Shown: in pieces, positions 1-9,262 of the stretch
Layout: every line of letters begins with the position of its first letter
How positions within the stretch are numbered: the first letter of the stretch is position 1
NCBI RefSeq assembly: GCF_011634775.1
Contig: NZ_JAALXT010000007.1
Span: 1-64,000 of the forward strand
From: Thalassoroseus pseudoceratinae
GTDB lineage: Bacteria > Planctomycetota > Planctomycetia > Planctomycetales > Planctomycetaceae
Length of the DNA: 64,000 nucleotides
Direction: 5' to 3'
Notes under the pieces: model-generated
What the model was told of the DNA's origin: nothing
What the model saw: the letters and a program-made list of their open reading frames with translations, nothing else
Databases searched by the model: none
Position numbers and translations under genes: made by a program

Positions 1-411
1 TTGCTCTTTATTGACATGGGAAGCGGTCAAAACCGCATCGTTTCGCTGTCGACTGAAGATGCCGGAATAAGCACGGCGTTTGAAGATGTCGTCACGAACT
101 ACTTCCCGACAACGCTTTTCAATGGCAACGAATTCGATCGCGTCGAAGTTGCCGACCTAAATGGCGACGGACTGGATGACGTGTTCGCCTGGAACAGCAA
201 CACCGGCGCAAACCGACTCGCATCCACCAGCCTCAACCTGGAAACTCCTCCAGTCGCCATCGATGACGCAATTGGCTTCCAGGGAATCAATGGTGACTAT
301 GAACTCGTTGCTAGACTCACCGAGGATGTATTTAGTGATCCGAATTCCGACGAGTTGTTCTTCTGGAACCCAACAACAGGCCGCAATCGAACTGGTTTCG
401 TGCAATCCTAA
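1..411 (+). CDS. C-terminal end of a giant extracellular FG-GAP-like repeat protein (partial)
   Basis: The reading frame is open from the first base and no start is visible, so this is the 3' end of a gene that begins outside the window. The 136 residues hold three copies of a short repeat with the pattern F-x-W-N-x-x-T-G-x-N-R (around residues 4-16, 58-70 and 118-131), separated by stretches containing I-N-G and D-x-N-G-D-G-x-D-D. The same repeat ends the two complete giant proteins of this window (ending at 8490 and 33781). Its last repeat and the stretch before it look closer to the 33781 protein than to its direct neighbour. D-x-N-G-D-G-type loops suggest calcium binding in a beta-propeller, as known for FG-GAP repeats. 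I infer a secreted or surface protein. The stop codon is followed by a good hairpin terminator. Confidence 0.85.
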   Translation: MLFIDMGSGQNRIVSLSTEDAGISTAFEDVVTNYFPTTLFNGNEFDRVEVADLNGDGLDDVFAWNSNTGANRLASTSLNLETPPVAIDDAIGFQGINGDYELVARLTEDVFSDPNSDELFFWNPTTGRNRTGFVQS

Positions 412-461
412 AGCTAGCAAAAACTAGGATTCTGTTGACGATATCAACCAAACTAAGATTG

Positions 462-494
462 CCGGGACGAGCGAACGCTTGCCCCGGCTTTTTG
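462..494 (+). terminator. Rho-independent terminator after the first giant gene
   Basis: A hairpin with arms GCCGGG and CCCGGC encloses a smaller inner AGC/GCT stem and is followed directly by five T. It lies about 50 bases after the stop codon of the upstream gene, where a terminator is expected. Confidence 0.75.
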
Positions 495-560
495 TTTCAT
501 CCACGGCTTTGGACCAAACAAAAACGAACCTCACCCTGACAACGACGAAGTCACTGAAGT

Positions 561-920
561 TCAGAACTTGGTTTGTGGACCGCGTTTTGTTTGGACCAAC
601 TCTTCGGGTTTGGGCTTCCGCTCTCCTTTGACGCGAGGCCGACCGGTGCCGGAATACTTGGGCGGCGAGTGATACAAATTCACGTTGCCGTAGAACCGTC
701 CTACGAACGTCAATTGGGGGCGATAGGCATGAGCGAATCGCGTCATCTCGTGTGTGGAGACTGTCCATCACCAGTCAAAACAAAGCGACGCTCGGGAAAC
801 CATCCCAGCATTCGGCGGGCTGTCGGCTCGGTGAACGCAGGCGAGAATCGCCCCACCAAATCCTCAGCCGCTTGGGGGGCAAGTATAAGGGAAACGATTG
901 GCCACGCAATCGAGGCGGAG
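561..920 (-). pseudogene. Remnant of a DDE-superfamily transposase (IS701/DDE_5-like)
   Basis: Reading the minus strand, two frames together give a recognisable piece of a DDE transposase. The first part (about 920 to 750) contains W-F-P-E-R-R-F-V-L-T-G-D-G, the strand carrying a catalytic Asp in these enzymes. The second part (746 to 561) continues with M-T-R-F, then the typical Y-S-G-T-G-R-P-R-V-K-G-E-R segment. A two-base insertion near 745-750 breaks the frame between S-P-H and E-M-T-R. Both ends are missing, so the element is dead. I recognise the family from these motifs only. The fragment fills most of the gap between two giant paralogous genes. I saw nothing clear in 921-1161 apart from the start region of the next gene. 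Confidence 0.65.
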
Positions 921-1161
921 TCTGCGGATCGTGGTTGACGACCTGTCAACACAAGCCATGCATGATGCATGAATTTCGTCACTATCCGACATCGAATGTC
1001 CAAGAATTCGCAGGGCAGACTGCATTGAACAATATTCCTGTGAGTTCACAAAAGTTCTGTACACTCCCTTCCTAGATCAGTTACTCTAAAGCACCCATCC
1101 GATGATTTTCCGTCAGCGAAATCAGACAAGGCGGATTGCCGCCCATCGCGAGGAACGATTG

Positions 1162-4100
1162 ATGCTTTTGTTTCATTGGCTCGAGCAACTCGCCGTCCGT
1201 TTCCATAGTTTCACGCTGCGATCTCGTGCGAAGCATCTGCGACGACACTCACGGATTCGTCGACCGCTGGATGTGGCGACCGAACGGTTGGAAGACCGCA
1301 CGCTGCTCACGACGCTTGTGGAAATCAATTCCGGCACACTCACCATCACAGACGACGCGGGTGGCAATTCGAACGACGACCTGACAATCAGCCACTCCGG
1401 CGGCACCTACACGATTGTCGACAATGGCGGGTTGACGATTGATGTCTCCAGCATCTTTGGAGCCACGGGCAGCGGGACAAGCACTGTCACCGTTCCGGAT
1501 GCGGGCGTGACGGGCATCGAGTTCGCTCTCCTCGGCGGCAACGACACCGTCGCCGTAACCAGTGTTCAAACCGGTTTGACAGGCGGCTTGACCGTCAACG
1601 GCGGAGACGGCGACAACACGCTCACCTTTACAGGGGTGACGGTGGAGGGGAACGTCAATATCATAACCGAAGACGGGGTGGATGACGTCCTTCTGGACGG
1701 CCTCACTGTCACCGGCAACCTCTCAGTGTCGCTCGGTGGGGGCGACGACACGCTCTTCATCAACCACGACGCGGCTACCAGTTTGTACAGCGGCATCGCA
1801 GACCTCGACCTTGGCGATGACAACGATTCGATGCGTATCGATTCCGCCATTGGGGGAGAAGTCACCTTTGAAAGTGATCTCACAATCGACCTCGGCGAAG
1901 GCGATCAGACCCTCAACCTGTTCAATGAGCGGTTCGTCGTCGAAGGGAATTTCACCCTGCGGGCGGGTAGCGGCAACAACATCACGCCGCTTGCTAATTC
2001 GATCCGACCTTCCGTCGTTGGCGATGTCAGCTTCTTGTTCGGCGACGGCGATAATCGGATTAACTATGCAGGTAGCGTGGGCGGCCGGCTGATTTATCGG
2101 GCTGGCAACGGGAACAACGACATCGTCCTCACTGAGACAATTGCTAGCGGAGGACAGACCGAGTACGTCGTCGATATCCGCACCGGCAGTGGCGACGACA
2201 CGTTCACCCTGGCGGGCACGACCGGAGCCGTCATCTCTGGATGCGTCCTCCTGGATGGGGGGACTAACGTCTTCGACCAGAGTAATTGGACACTCGACAG
2301 CGACTGGACCCTCGTCACGAGCGGACCGGCGAACATGCCGGAAATTAGCCTTGCGGGCGACACGCTTGTCGTCGAAGACGCCGTCGCCAGTGACAGCTCG
2401 CTCAGCATTCAATCAGACACGACGAACAGTCAGTTCGTAATTCACGATCCGAATAATATGCTTTGCACGATCGTGCCCGGGTCCACCGGAAGCGGGACCA
2501 ATACAGTCACGATTCCGTTTGGTGCAATCACCAACATCCTCATCAATACACTCGATGGCGACGATGAATTAACAGTCGACCTCTCGCTCGGTAATTTCGC
2601 GGTTCCGATTGAATACAACGGCGGAACGCAGAGTACGGCGGCTGGCGACACGCTGAACATCACCGGCGGCACGGTCACCACAGCCGTCTTCAACTACACG
2701 AACGCCAACGACGGTGATATTTCGTTGGACGGCAACACGATCACTTACACGGGGTTGGAGCCCATCGATTCGAGCGTGAACGCGGATAACCTGATCTTCA
2801 CGTTCAACGGTGGCAATGAGGTGATCGATGTGACGAATTCCGGCACGGCCGGTCGGACCACGATCAACTCCAACTTGGGAGAGATGACGACGTTCGACAA
2901 CCCAGGCGAGTCACTTACGATTAACGCCGGTAGCGGCGACGACGGCATCAATGTGTTGAGTTTTGGCAGCGGCTATGACGCAGCGCTGACGATCAACGGT
3001 GGCGGTGAGGACGACACGGTCAACGTGAACACATCGCTGACGCTGGGATCGGCCGCACCGGGGAACACCGGAAATCTGACGATCAATGCCAGTGAAATCA
3101 CCGTCGGCCTGAGTGCGGCCATCAATACCGCTGCCGCCACGGCGAACGGCCAACCGGGGAACGTCACCTTCAATGCCTCCGACAACATTGCTCTGTTTTT
3201 CAACACATCGATCACCACGGACGACGGTACGATCAACTTCGACGCGGCTGGTGGACCGGGGGCATCCTCCGCGATTGACATCAACGGCGACCTGACGACG
3301 ACAGGGACTGGCGATATCACGCTCTCCGCAAACTCAAGTGGGACCGCTGCGGGAGACTTCATCGGAGTCAATATCAATAACACCCAAGTCAGTGCGACCG
3401 GATCGGGAAGTGTGATGATTTCCGGCCAAGGTGGCGACGCTAGCACCGACGAGCAGATCGGCGTCCTCGTTCGATCCGGGGGCGGAATTTCCAGCGGAAG
3501 CGGTTCGATCACAATTGACGGCCAGGGCGGCGGAAGTGGTTCAGGGAATCGAAATTACGGTTTCCGACTCCATCAAGTTGGCTCGATGCTGACGACAACA
3601 GGTGGGTCGGTTTCGATCACCGGGGAAGGCGGAAGCACCACGGGCAGCAACAACAAAGGTATTCTCATTGACGTGCTAACTTCGATCGGCGTGGGAGGCA
3701 CCGGGGCGCTCGAACTGATCGGAACCGGCGGCAGCGGAACTCATCAAAATGCCGGTGTCGAAATGTTGGCCGATTCCGTCGTGACCGTGGCCGATGGAAA
3801 TCTCGACATCACTGGCATTGGCAACAACGCTCCCGATGTGATCTTCGACGACGGTAGCACGGCATCGACCGCTGGCGATGTGACCGTGACAGGGAACGGG
3901 ACGGAATTTATCGCGACGGCCGCCGGAGTGGCGTCGATGACTCACATTGCCGGGAATATCGTGACACTCAACGGTGTGGTGGCTCCTGGCGGATCGCCTG
4001 GACAATTGCTGGTCACCGGGGCGTTCACGCTCTCCGCGACGGATACGCTCGAGGTCGAATTGGATGGGAACACGCCCGGCACGGAGTTTGATCAAGTCGT

Positions 4101-7100
4101 GGTCACCGGTACCGTCGAACTCGGCGAGGCTGACCTGTTGATCGATCGGGATGCCGGGTTCATGCCGAATCCCGGCGATGAATTTATCATCATCGACAAT
4201 GATGGCACCGTCGACCCCGTGATGGGCACGTTTTCACAATCAATTATCCGTGTCGATGGCACGAACTACGCCGTCATCTATGACGGCGGCGACGGCAATG
4301 ATGTCGTGCTGCGTGTCCTGGCGACTCCCGCGACCAATCTGGAAGTCGACAACCTCGACGATGAGGTCGATGGTGACTTCTCCGACGGCGAGCTAACGCT
4401 CCGTGAGGCGATTCTGCTCGCGAATCTCGAAGCCGACCTGAACACAATCACCTTCGATCCAAACCTGTTCACCGGCGGACAGCAAGACATCGACATGCAA
4501 CCGCAACCGACCGGCAACTTCCGGATGGAGATTCTTGAGGATGTCGACATCGTCGGCCCCGGTGCCGACCTTCTCACCATCGATGCCGACTTTCTCTCGC
4601 AGATCTTTTTCATCAATTCGGCGACTGTCAGCATCTCCGACGTGACCCTTGAAGACGGCTCCGCCAACGGTTTGGACGACGGCTTCTTCATCGAAGATCC
4701 CGGCCCGCCGTTCCCGGTCCTGCTCAGTAATGCCGAACGCGGTGGAGCGATCTTTAACCAAGAAGGCGACTTGACGCTCATAAACGTCGTCGCCGTCGAT
4801 AACGAAGCTATCGACAGTGGCGGAGCGATTTACAATCTGGGTACGCTGACAGTCATCGATTCCGAATTTCGCACCAATCTCAGCGGTGATGACGGCGGCG
4901 CGATCTACAATGCAACGACCTTCAACGTCACCGCGACACTCAACGTCAGCGGCACCCTGTTCGTTGCCAATGACGCATCCAGTGATGACGGCGGAGGGAT
5001 TCACAACTCCGGAGGTGATATCACGGTCGACACCTCCAGCTTCATCGATAACTTCGCCAACTTTGCCGGTGGTGGTCTCTCGACTGTAGGCGGTTCGGCG
5101 TTCGTTTCCAATTCGACTTTCGGCGGCAACCGGGCGTTTGTGATCGGCGGAGCAATCGCTCACGATGACAGCGATTTGGTATTGGTCAACGTCACGATCT
5201 CCAGCAACCAAGCCAGCGCAGATGGTGGCGGTGTGTTTCACAACGATGGTGATCTCACGATCGTCAACAGCACGATCTACGGCAACCGAGCCGACGATGA
5301 CGGCGATGGCGGCGGAAACGAAACCGGCGGCGGAATTTGGACGTTCGACGACGCCTCGACGAACACGACACTGGTCAATTCGATCGTCGTTGGCAACATG
5401 GTCGGGGCGGTCGGTTCCGGGATGCCGGACGATATCAATGAGAAGGATCTCGAAGCCAGCAGTGCCAATAACATCATTGGCGATGCGGCTACCAGCGGCG
5501 GATTGTTGGACGGCATTGACGGCAACATCGTCGGCGTGAATGCCATCGATGTGATCGACACCAACCTGCAAAACAACGGTGGACCGACCTCGACGCACGC
5601 TTTGTTCCTCGGTAGCCCCGCAATCGATGCCGGTGACACCGACCGAGCCACCGATGACGGCACCAATCTGGGAACGGCCCTGGTCTTCGATCAACGCGGA
5701 ATGGGATTCGATCGCGAGATCGGCAATGCTGTCGACATCGGTGCCGTCGAGTTGCAAACCTTCGCCGAAGTCACGATTGCTGATGCATCCGTGAGCGAAG
5801 GCGACACCGGTACGACAACGATCACCTTCACGTTGACCCGCTCGGCCAACACGGTCGGTACGACCAGCGTTGACTTTGCCATCACCAACGACACGACCGA
5901 GACCGACGACTTCAACGGCGGCACGCTTCCCAGCGGCACGGTCACCTTCGCCGACGGTGAAATCACGACAACAATCACTGTGCTGATCGCGGGTGAGACA
6001 ACCGTCGAAAGCGACGAAACTTTCCTTGTCACGCTTTCGAATCCCACGCTCGGTTCGACGATCACGGACGACATGGCCACCGGCACGATCACCAATGACG
6101 ATGCGGCCACCCTTTCGATCGACGATGTCAGCCAAGACGAAAACGCTGGCACGATGACTTTCACCGTCTCGCTCTCGCGAGAAGTTGATACCGATGTGAC
6201 CGTCGACTTCGCCACTGCGACCGACACCGCCGATGCCAGCGACTTCACCGGCAACACCGGCACCGCGACGATCACCGCTGGGACAACATCGACGACGATC
6301 ACGGTTGACATCTCCGCCGACGACATCGTCGAACTCGACGAGCAATTCTTGGTCAACCTCACGAGTCTCGCTGCGGGCGGACGCAATGTCACCATCGCCG
6401 ATGCCCAGGGAATCGGCACGATTCAAAACGATGACGCGGCCGAGTTGAGTATCGACGATGTCAGCCAAGACGAAAACGCTGGGACGATGACCTTCACCGT
6501 CTCGCTCTCGCAGGAAGTCGATACCGGTGTGACCGTTGACTTCGCCACTGCGACCGACACCGCCGATGCCAGCGACTTCACCGGCAACACCGGCACCGCG
6601 ACAATCGCCGCCGGGATGACATCGACCACGATCACCGTCGACATTTTCGCCGACGACATCGTGGAACTCGACGAGCAATTCTTGGTCAATCTCTCCAATC
6701 TGCAAGCAAGCGGACGCAGTGTGACGCTCACCGATGATCAAAGCGTCGGTACGATCATCAATGACGATGCGGCCACGGTTTTGATCGACGACGTCAGCCA
6801 AGACGAAGACGCCGGAACGATGACCTTCACTGTCTCGCTCTCGCAAGAAGTCGATACGGATCTCAGCATCGAGTTTGCAACCACGGCCAATACGGCCGAA
6901 ACCGACGATTTCATCGACACCTCCGGAACGCTCACCATCACCACCGGCAATACATCCGCGACCGTGACCGTCGATGTAAACGCTGACGACATCGTGGAAC
7001 TCGATGAGCAATTCCTCGTCGATCTCTCCAATCTCGCTGCAGGCGGACGTGCGGTGACGTTGGCCGATTCTCAAGCCCTCGGCACAATCAAAAACGACGA

Positions 7101-8490
7101 CGCGACGAGTCTCTCGATTGGTGATGTCGCCGTCCTCGAACGCACCGCCGAATCCCAATTCGTGTCCTTCATCGTTACGCTCGATAATGAAGTCGACACG
7201 TCTGTGACCGTCGACTTCGCCACCGCCGACGGTACGGCAACCATTGCCAACAACGACTACACCGCCACCAGCGGCATGCTCGATTTCACGGGAATGGCCG
7301 GCGAAACCCGTACGCTCTCCGTCGAAGTTTTCGGCGACATCAACTTCGAGGACGACGAGATGTTCCTCGTCAATCTCTCGAACGTGCAGGCTTCCGGACG
7401 CAATGTGATACTCGCGGATGATTCCGCAACCGGCACGATCACTAACGACGATCTAATCGCCGATCTGGCGATGTTCGACGATCAGCCCGTCATGCCGGAT
7501 TTGATCAACGGCGATTTCGAGGTCGTCGTCAGCGGGAACTTCGATGACATGCCGACGGCTCGCGAGGTGCGGGAGGATTTGTTCTTCTGGAACCCGACCA
7601 CCGGAGCCAACCGGATCATCTTTTCAGACGGCACCCTGCAAGATAGCCCCATCGCTCCGACGGCGATCAACGGTGGCGATTTCACTGATGTGCTCATGGG
7701 CGACTTCGACGAAAACGGATCGAGCAATCTGTTTTTCTGGAACCCGGCGACCGGTCAAAACCGGCTCGTTCACATCACTGGCAATACGGGAAGCGTCGGC
7801 ACAAGTTTCGAGACGAACGTTGTTGCTTCGACGGTGATCAACGGTAACGACTTCCCGGCGGCAGTCGTGGGCAACTTCGATGGAGCCGGTCCCGACGACA
7901 TTTTCTTCTGGAACCCAACCAGTGGCCGAAACCGAATAGTGCACTTCGAAACCGTCGCCGCCGGTAGCAATACCGATCTGAACAACTTTCAGACCAACGT
8001 CGTCGACACCACCGCCATCAACGGGAACGATTTTCAAGAAGTCCACGTCGGTCAATTAATCGACGGCGGCTTGGATGAACTGCTCTTCCTCAATCTGAAC
8101 ACCGGAGCCAACCGCCGCGTCGAATTCTCCGCCGTCATGCCTGGCGTGGAAAGTGAAGTCGAGAGCCTCGAGACCGGCAGCATGGGTTCGCAGATTGGTT
8201 TCAACGGCTTTGAAGACCGTCTCGTGCAAATCGTCGACCTCAACGGTGACGGTTTGGACGACGTCTTCCTTTGGAACCCCACCACCGGAGCCAACCGGAC
8301 TGCTCTGACCGACATCCGTGATCAGGCCTCACCGCACTTCGTCGACGATGTCGTCACTCCCACTCTCATCAACGGCAACAGCTTTTCACGACTCGCACGC
8401 CTCGTGGACTCGGCCTTCACGCCCGGCGAAGGCGAAGACCTCTATTTCTGGGACCCCATCACCGGAGCCAATCGCACCATCACAAATTAG
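1162..8490 (+). CDS. Giant secreted Calx-beta / parallel beta-helix / FG-GAP repeat protein with LEDRTLL N-terminus
   Basis: A 2442-residue protein, almost certainly exported and adhesive or structural. I start it at 1162 because GAGGAA lies seven bases upstream and because the protein then begins M-L-L-F-H-W-L, matching the start of the paralogue at 41628. An ATG at 1102 has no ribosome site. Order of parts: basic N-terminus with Leu-Glu-Asp-Arg-Thr-Leu-Leu at 43-49 (a planctomycete hallmark of large exported proteins); Gly/Asp-rich repeats to about 1050; a stretch with T-L-R-E-A-I resembling the CSLREA region followed by right-handed beta-helix repeats ending in S-P-A-I-D-A-G-D (about 1060-1530); five Calx-beta domains (about 1536, 1648, 1760, 1870 and 1982 onward), three of them carrying the same D-D-V-S-Q-D-E signature; six F-x-W-N-P-x-T-G-x-N-R repeats (about 2100-2442). 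Calx-beta domains bind calcium. The high internal repetition makes recombination likely. Confidence 0.9.
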   Translation: MLLFHWLEQLAVRFHSFTLRSRAKHLRRHSRIRRPLDVATERLEDRTLLTTLVEINSGTLTITDDAGGNSNDDLTISHSGGTYTIVDNGGLTIDVSSIFGATGSGTSTVTVPDAGVTGIEFALLGGNDTVAVTSVQTGLTGGLTVNGGDGDNTLTFTGVTVEGNVNIITEDGVDDVLLDGLTVTGNLSVSLGGGDDTLFINHDAATSLYSGIADLDLGDDNDSMRIDSAIGGEVTFESDLTIDLGEGDQTLNLFNERFVVEGNFTLRAGSGNNITPLANSIRPSVVGDVSFLFGDGDNRINYAGSVGGRLIYRAGNGNNDIVLTETIASGGQTEYVVDIRTGSGDDTFTLAGTTGAVISGCVLLDGGTNVFDQSNWTLDSDWTLVTSGPANMPEISLAGDTLVVEDAVASDSSLSIQSDTTNSQFVIHDPNNMLCTIVPGSTGSGTNTVTIPFGAITNILINTLDGDDELTVDLSLGNFAVPIEYNGGTQSTAAGDTLNITGGTVTTAVFNYTNANDGDISLDGNTITYTGLEPIDSSVNADNLIFTFNGGNEVIDVTNSGTAGRTTINSNLGEMTTFDNPGESLTINAGSGDDGINVLSFGSGYDAALTINGGGEDDTVNVNTSLTLGSAAPGNTGNLTINASEITVGLSAAINTAAATANGQPGNVTFNASDNIALFFNTSITTDDGTINFDAAGGPGASSAIDINGDLTTTGTGDITLSANSSGTAAGDFIGVNINNTQVSATGSGSVMISGQGGDASTDEQIGVLVRSGGGISSGSGSITIDGQGGGSGSGNRNYGFRLHQVGSMLTTTGGSVSITGEGGSTTGSNNKGILIDVLTSIGVGGTGALELIGTGGSGTHQNAGVEMLADSVVTVADGNLDITGIGNNAPDVIFDDGSTASTAGDVTVTGNGTEFIATAAGVASMTHIAGNIVTLNGVVAPGGSPGQLLVTGAFTLSATDTLEVELDGNTPGTEFDQVVVTGTVELGEADLLIDRDAGFMPNPGDEFIIIDNDGTVDPVMGTFSQSIIRVDGTNYAVIYDGGDGNDVVLRVLATPATNLEVDNLDDEVDGDFSDGELTLREAILLANLEADLNTITFDPNLFTGGQQDIDMQPQPTGNFRMEILEDVDIVGPGADLLTIDADFLSQIFFINSATVSISDVTLEDGSANGLDDGFFIEDPGPPFPVLLSNAERGGAIFNQEGDLTLINVVAVDNEAIDSGGAIYNLGTLTVIDSEFRTNLSGDDGGAIYNATTFNVTATLNVSGTLFVANDASSDDGGGIHNSGGDITVDTSSFIDNFANFAGGGLSTVGGSAFVSNSTFGGNRAFVIGGAIAHDDSDLVLVNVTISSNQASADGGGVFHNDGDLTIVNSTIYGNRADDDGDGGGNETGGGIWTFDDASTNTTLVNSIVVGNMVGAVGSGMPDDINEKDLEASSANNIIGDAATSGGLLDGIDGNIVGVNAIDVIDTNLQNNGGPTSTHALFLGSPAIDAGDTDRATDDGTNLGTALVFDQRGMGFDREIGNAVDIGAVELQTFAEVTIADASVSEGDTGTTTITFTLTRSANTVGTTSVDFAITNDTTETDDFNGGTLPSGTVTFADGEITTTITVLIAGETTVESDETFLVTLSNPTLGSTITDDMATGTITNDDAATLSIDDVSQDENAGTMTFTVSLSREVDTDVTVDFATATDTADASDFTGNTGTATITAGTTSTTITVDISADDIVELDEQFLVNLTSLAAGGRNVTIADAQGIGTIQNDDAAELSIDDVSQDENAGTMTFTVSLSQEVDTGVTVDFATATDTADASDFTGNTGTATIAAGMTSTTITVDIFADDIVELDEQFLVNLSNLQASGRSVTLTDDQSVGTIINDDAATVLIDDVSQDEDAGTMTFTVSLSQEVDTDLSIEFATTANTAETDDFIDTSGTLTITTGNTSATVTVDVNADDIVELDEQFLVDLSNLAAGGRAVTLADSQALGTIKNDDATSLSIGDVAVLERTAESQFVSFIVTLDNEVDTSVTVDFATADGTATIANNDYTATSGMLDFTGMAGETRTLSVEVFGDINFEDDEMFLVNLSNVQASGRNVILADDSATGTITNDDLIADLAMFDDQPVMPDLINGDFEVVVSGNFDDMPTAREVREDLFFWNPTTGANRIIFSDGTLQDSPIAPTAINGGDFTDVLMGDFDENGSSNLFFWNPATGQNRLVHITGNTGSVGTSFETNVVASTVINGNDFPAAVVGNFDGAGPDDIFFWNPTSGRNRIVHFETVAAGSNTDLNNFQTNVVDTTAINGNDFQEVHVGQLIDGGLDELLFLNLNTGANRRVEFSAVMPGVESEVESLETGSMGSQIGFNGFEDRLVQIVDLNGDGLDDVFLWNPTTGANRTALTDIRDQASPHFVDDVVTPTLINGNSFSRLARLVDSAFTPGEGEDLYFWDPITGANRTITN

Positions 8491-8747
8491 CCCGGATCTT
8501 CAGTGCATCGTGAAAGGAATGTCGTTTCTCGTGAGTGCGAATCCCACCCGACCGGTTGGTCGCTCCAGGCGGTAGCACTTGGGGCGGTTTGAAAGGGGTG
8601 ACGACTTGGACTGAAACATGTCAAGAGGAAACTACTTTTGAAGAGTCAGCGAACCGGAAGACCAAGTCCGCGACCAATTTGTCATCGCCCCGAACAAGGG
8701 AACGCATCTTTCGGTTCGCCAGCGACATTGTGGCTAGAAAGATGGGG

Positions 8748-9133
8748 AAGGATGCGCCACCTGCTCACCTTTACGATCTGGTGGCGGATGTGAATTCGAC
8801 GAAGAACCTTCACAAACAGACGTCCCGAAGTGGTCAAGGAACTGAGTGCGTTGCTCGCGGGCTATCAGCCCAAGCCGACTCCCAAGACGGTAACGCCGTG
8901 TGGCAAAAGCAACCCCGCAAAGAAGATTCCAGCGCCCCGCAGCGAGCGTAGTGTGTCCGTCGATTTTAAAACCGGGACGCTGGAACCGTGGAAGATCGTC
9001 GAAGGTAAGTTCGGCCATATCATTGGCAGCCGCGACCGGTTCTTTCACAATAACCGGGAGTACAACAAACAGGAAACGCATTACCTGACGACACTGGAAG
9101 CGTCTTCGGACGCAGAAAAGGGAAGGGTGGCCG
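8748..9133 (+). pseudogene. Frameshifted sulfatase C-terminus joined to a second truncated gene
   Basis: The sequence codes for a typical sulfatase tail, H-L-Y-D-L-V-A-D-x-N-S-T-K-N-L, in one frame (8748-8817), and continues as P-E-V-V-K-E-L-S-A-L-L-A-G in another frame from 8824, so a frameshift lies between 8817 and 8824. From about 8961 the same frame holds D-F-K-T-G-T-L-E-P-W-K-I-V-E-G-K-F-G and later E-Y-N-K-Q, which I recognise as the opening of a separate planctomycete secreted-protein domain. That match stops near 9133. Two truncated genes therefore seem to be joined and broken. It sits just before an intact sulfatase gene. Nothing recognisable was seen in 8491-8747 or 9134-9262 beyond the leader of the next gene. 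Confidence 0.65.
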
Positions 9134-9262
9134 GGATCATATCACGGCAGACAATTTTCAGTCTGATGCGGAAGTTCTGGACGATTACCCAGACTAGACG
9201 GAGGCTCCTCCCGAAGTCCACCGGTCCAAAATGAAAAGCTCAATTTCTCCCAGGTCAAAGCG

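Noticed and set aside
6106-7106. Near-identical direct repeats that could suggest a tandem DNA repeat or CRISPR-like array
   Set aside because: They are about 330 bases long, in frame and code for Calx-beta domains; there are no short spaced repeats.
4393-7158. A 921-codon open frame antisense to the beta-helix and Calx-beta part of the first giant gene
   Set aside because: It mirrors the repetitive Asp/Thr-rich codons of the sense gene, has no family motif, and is rich in Asp, Gly, Arg and Val in a way expected from reading such repeats backwards.
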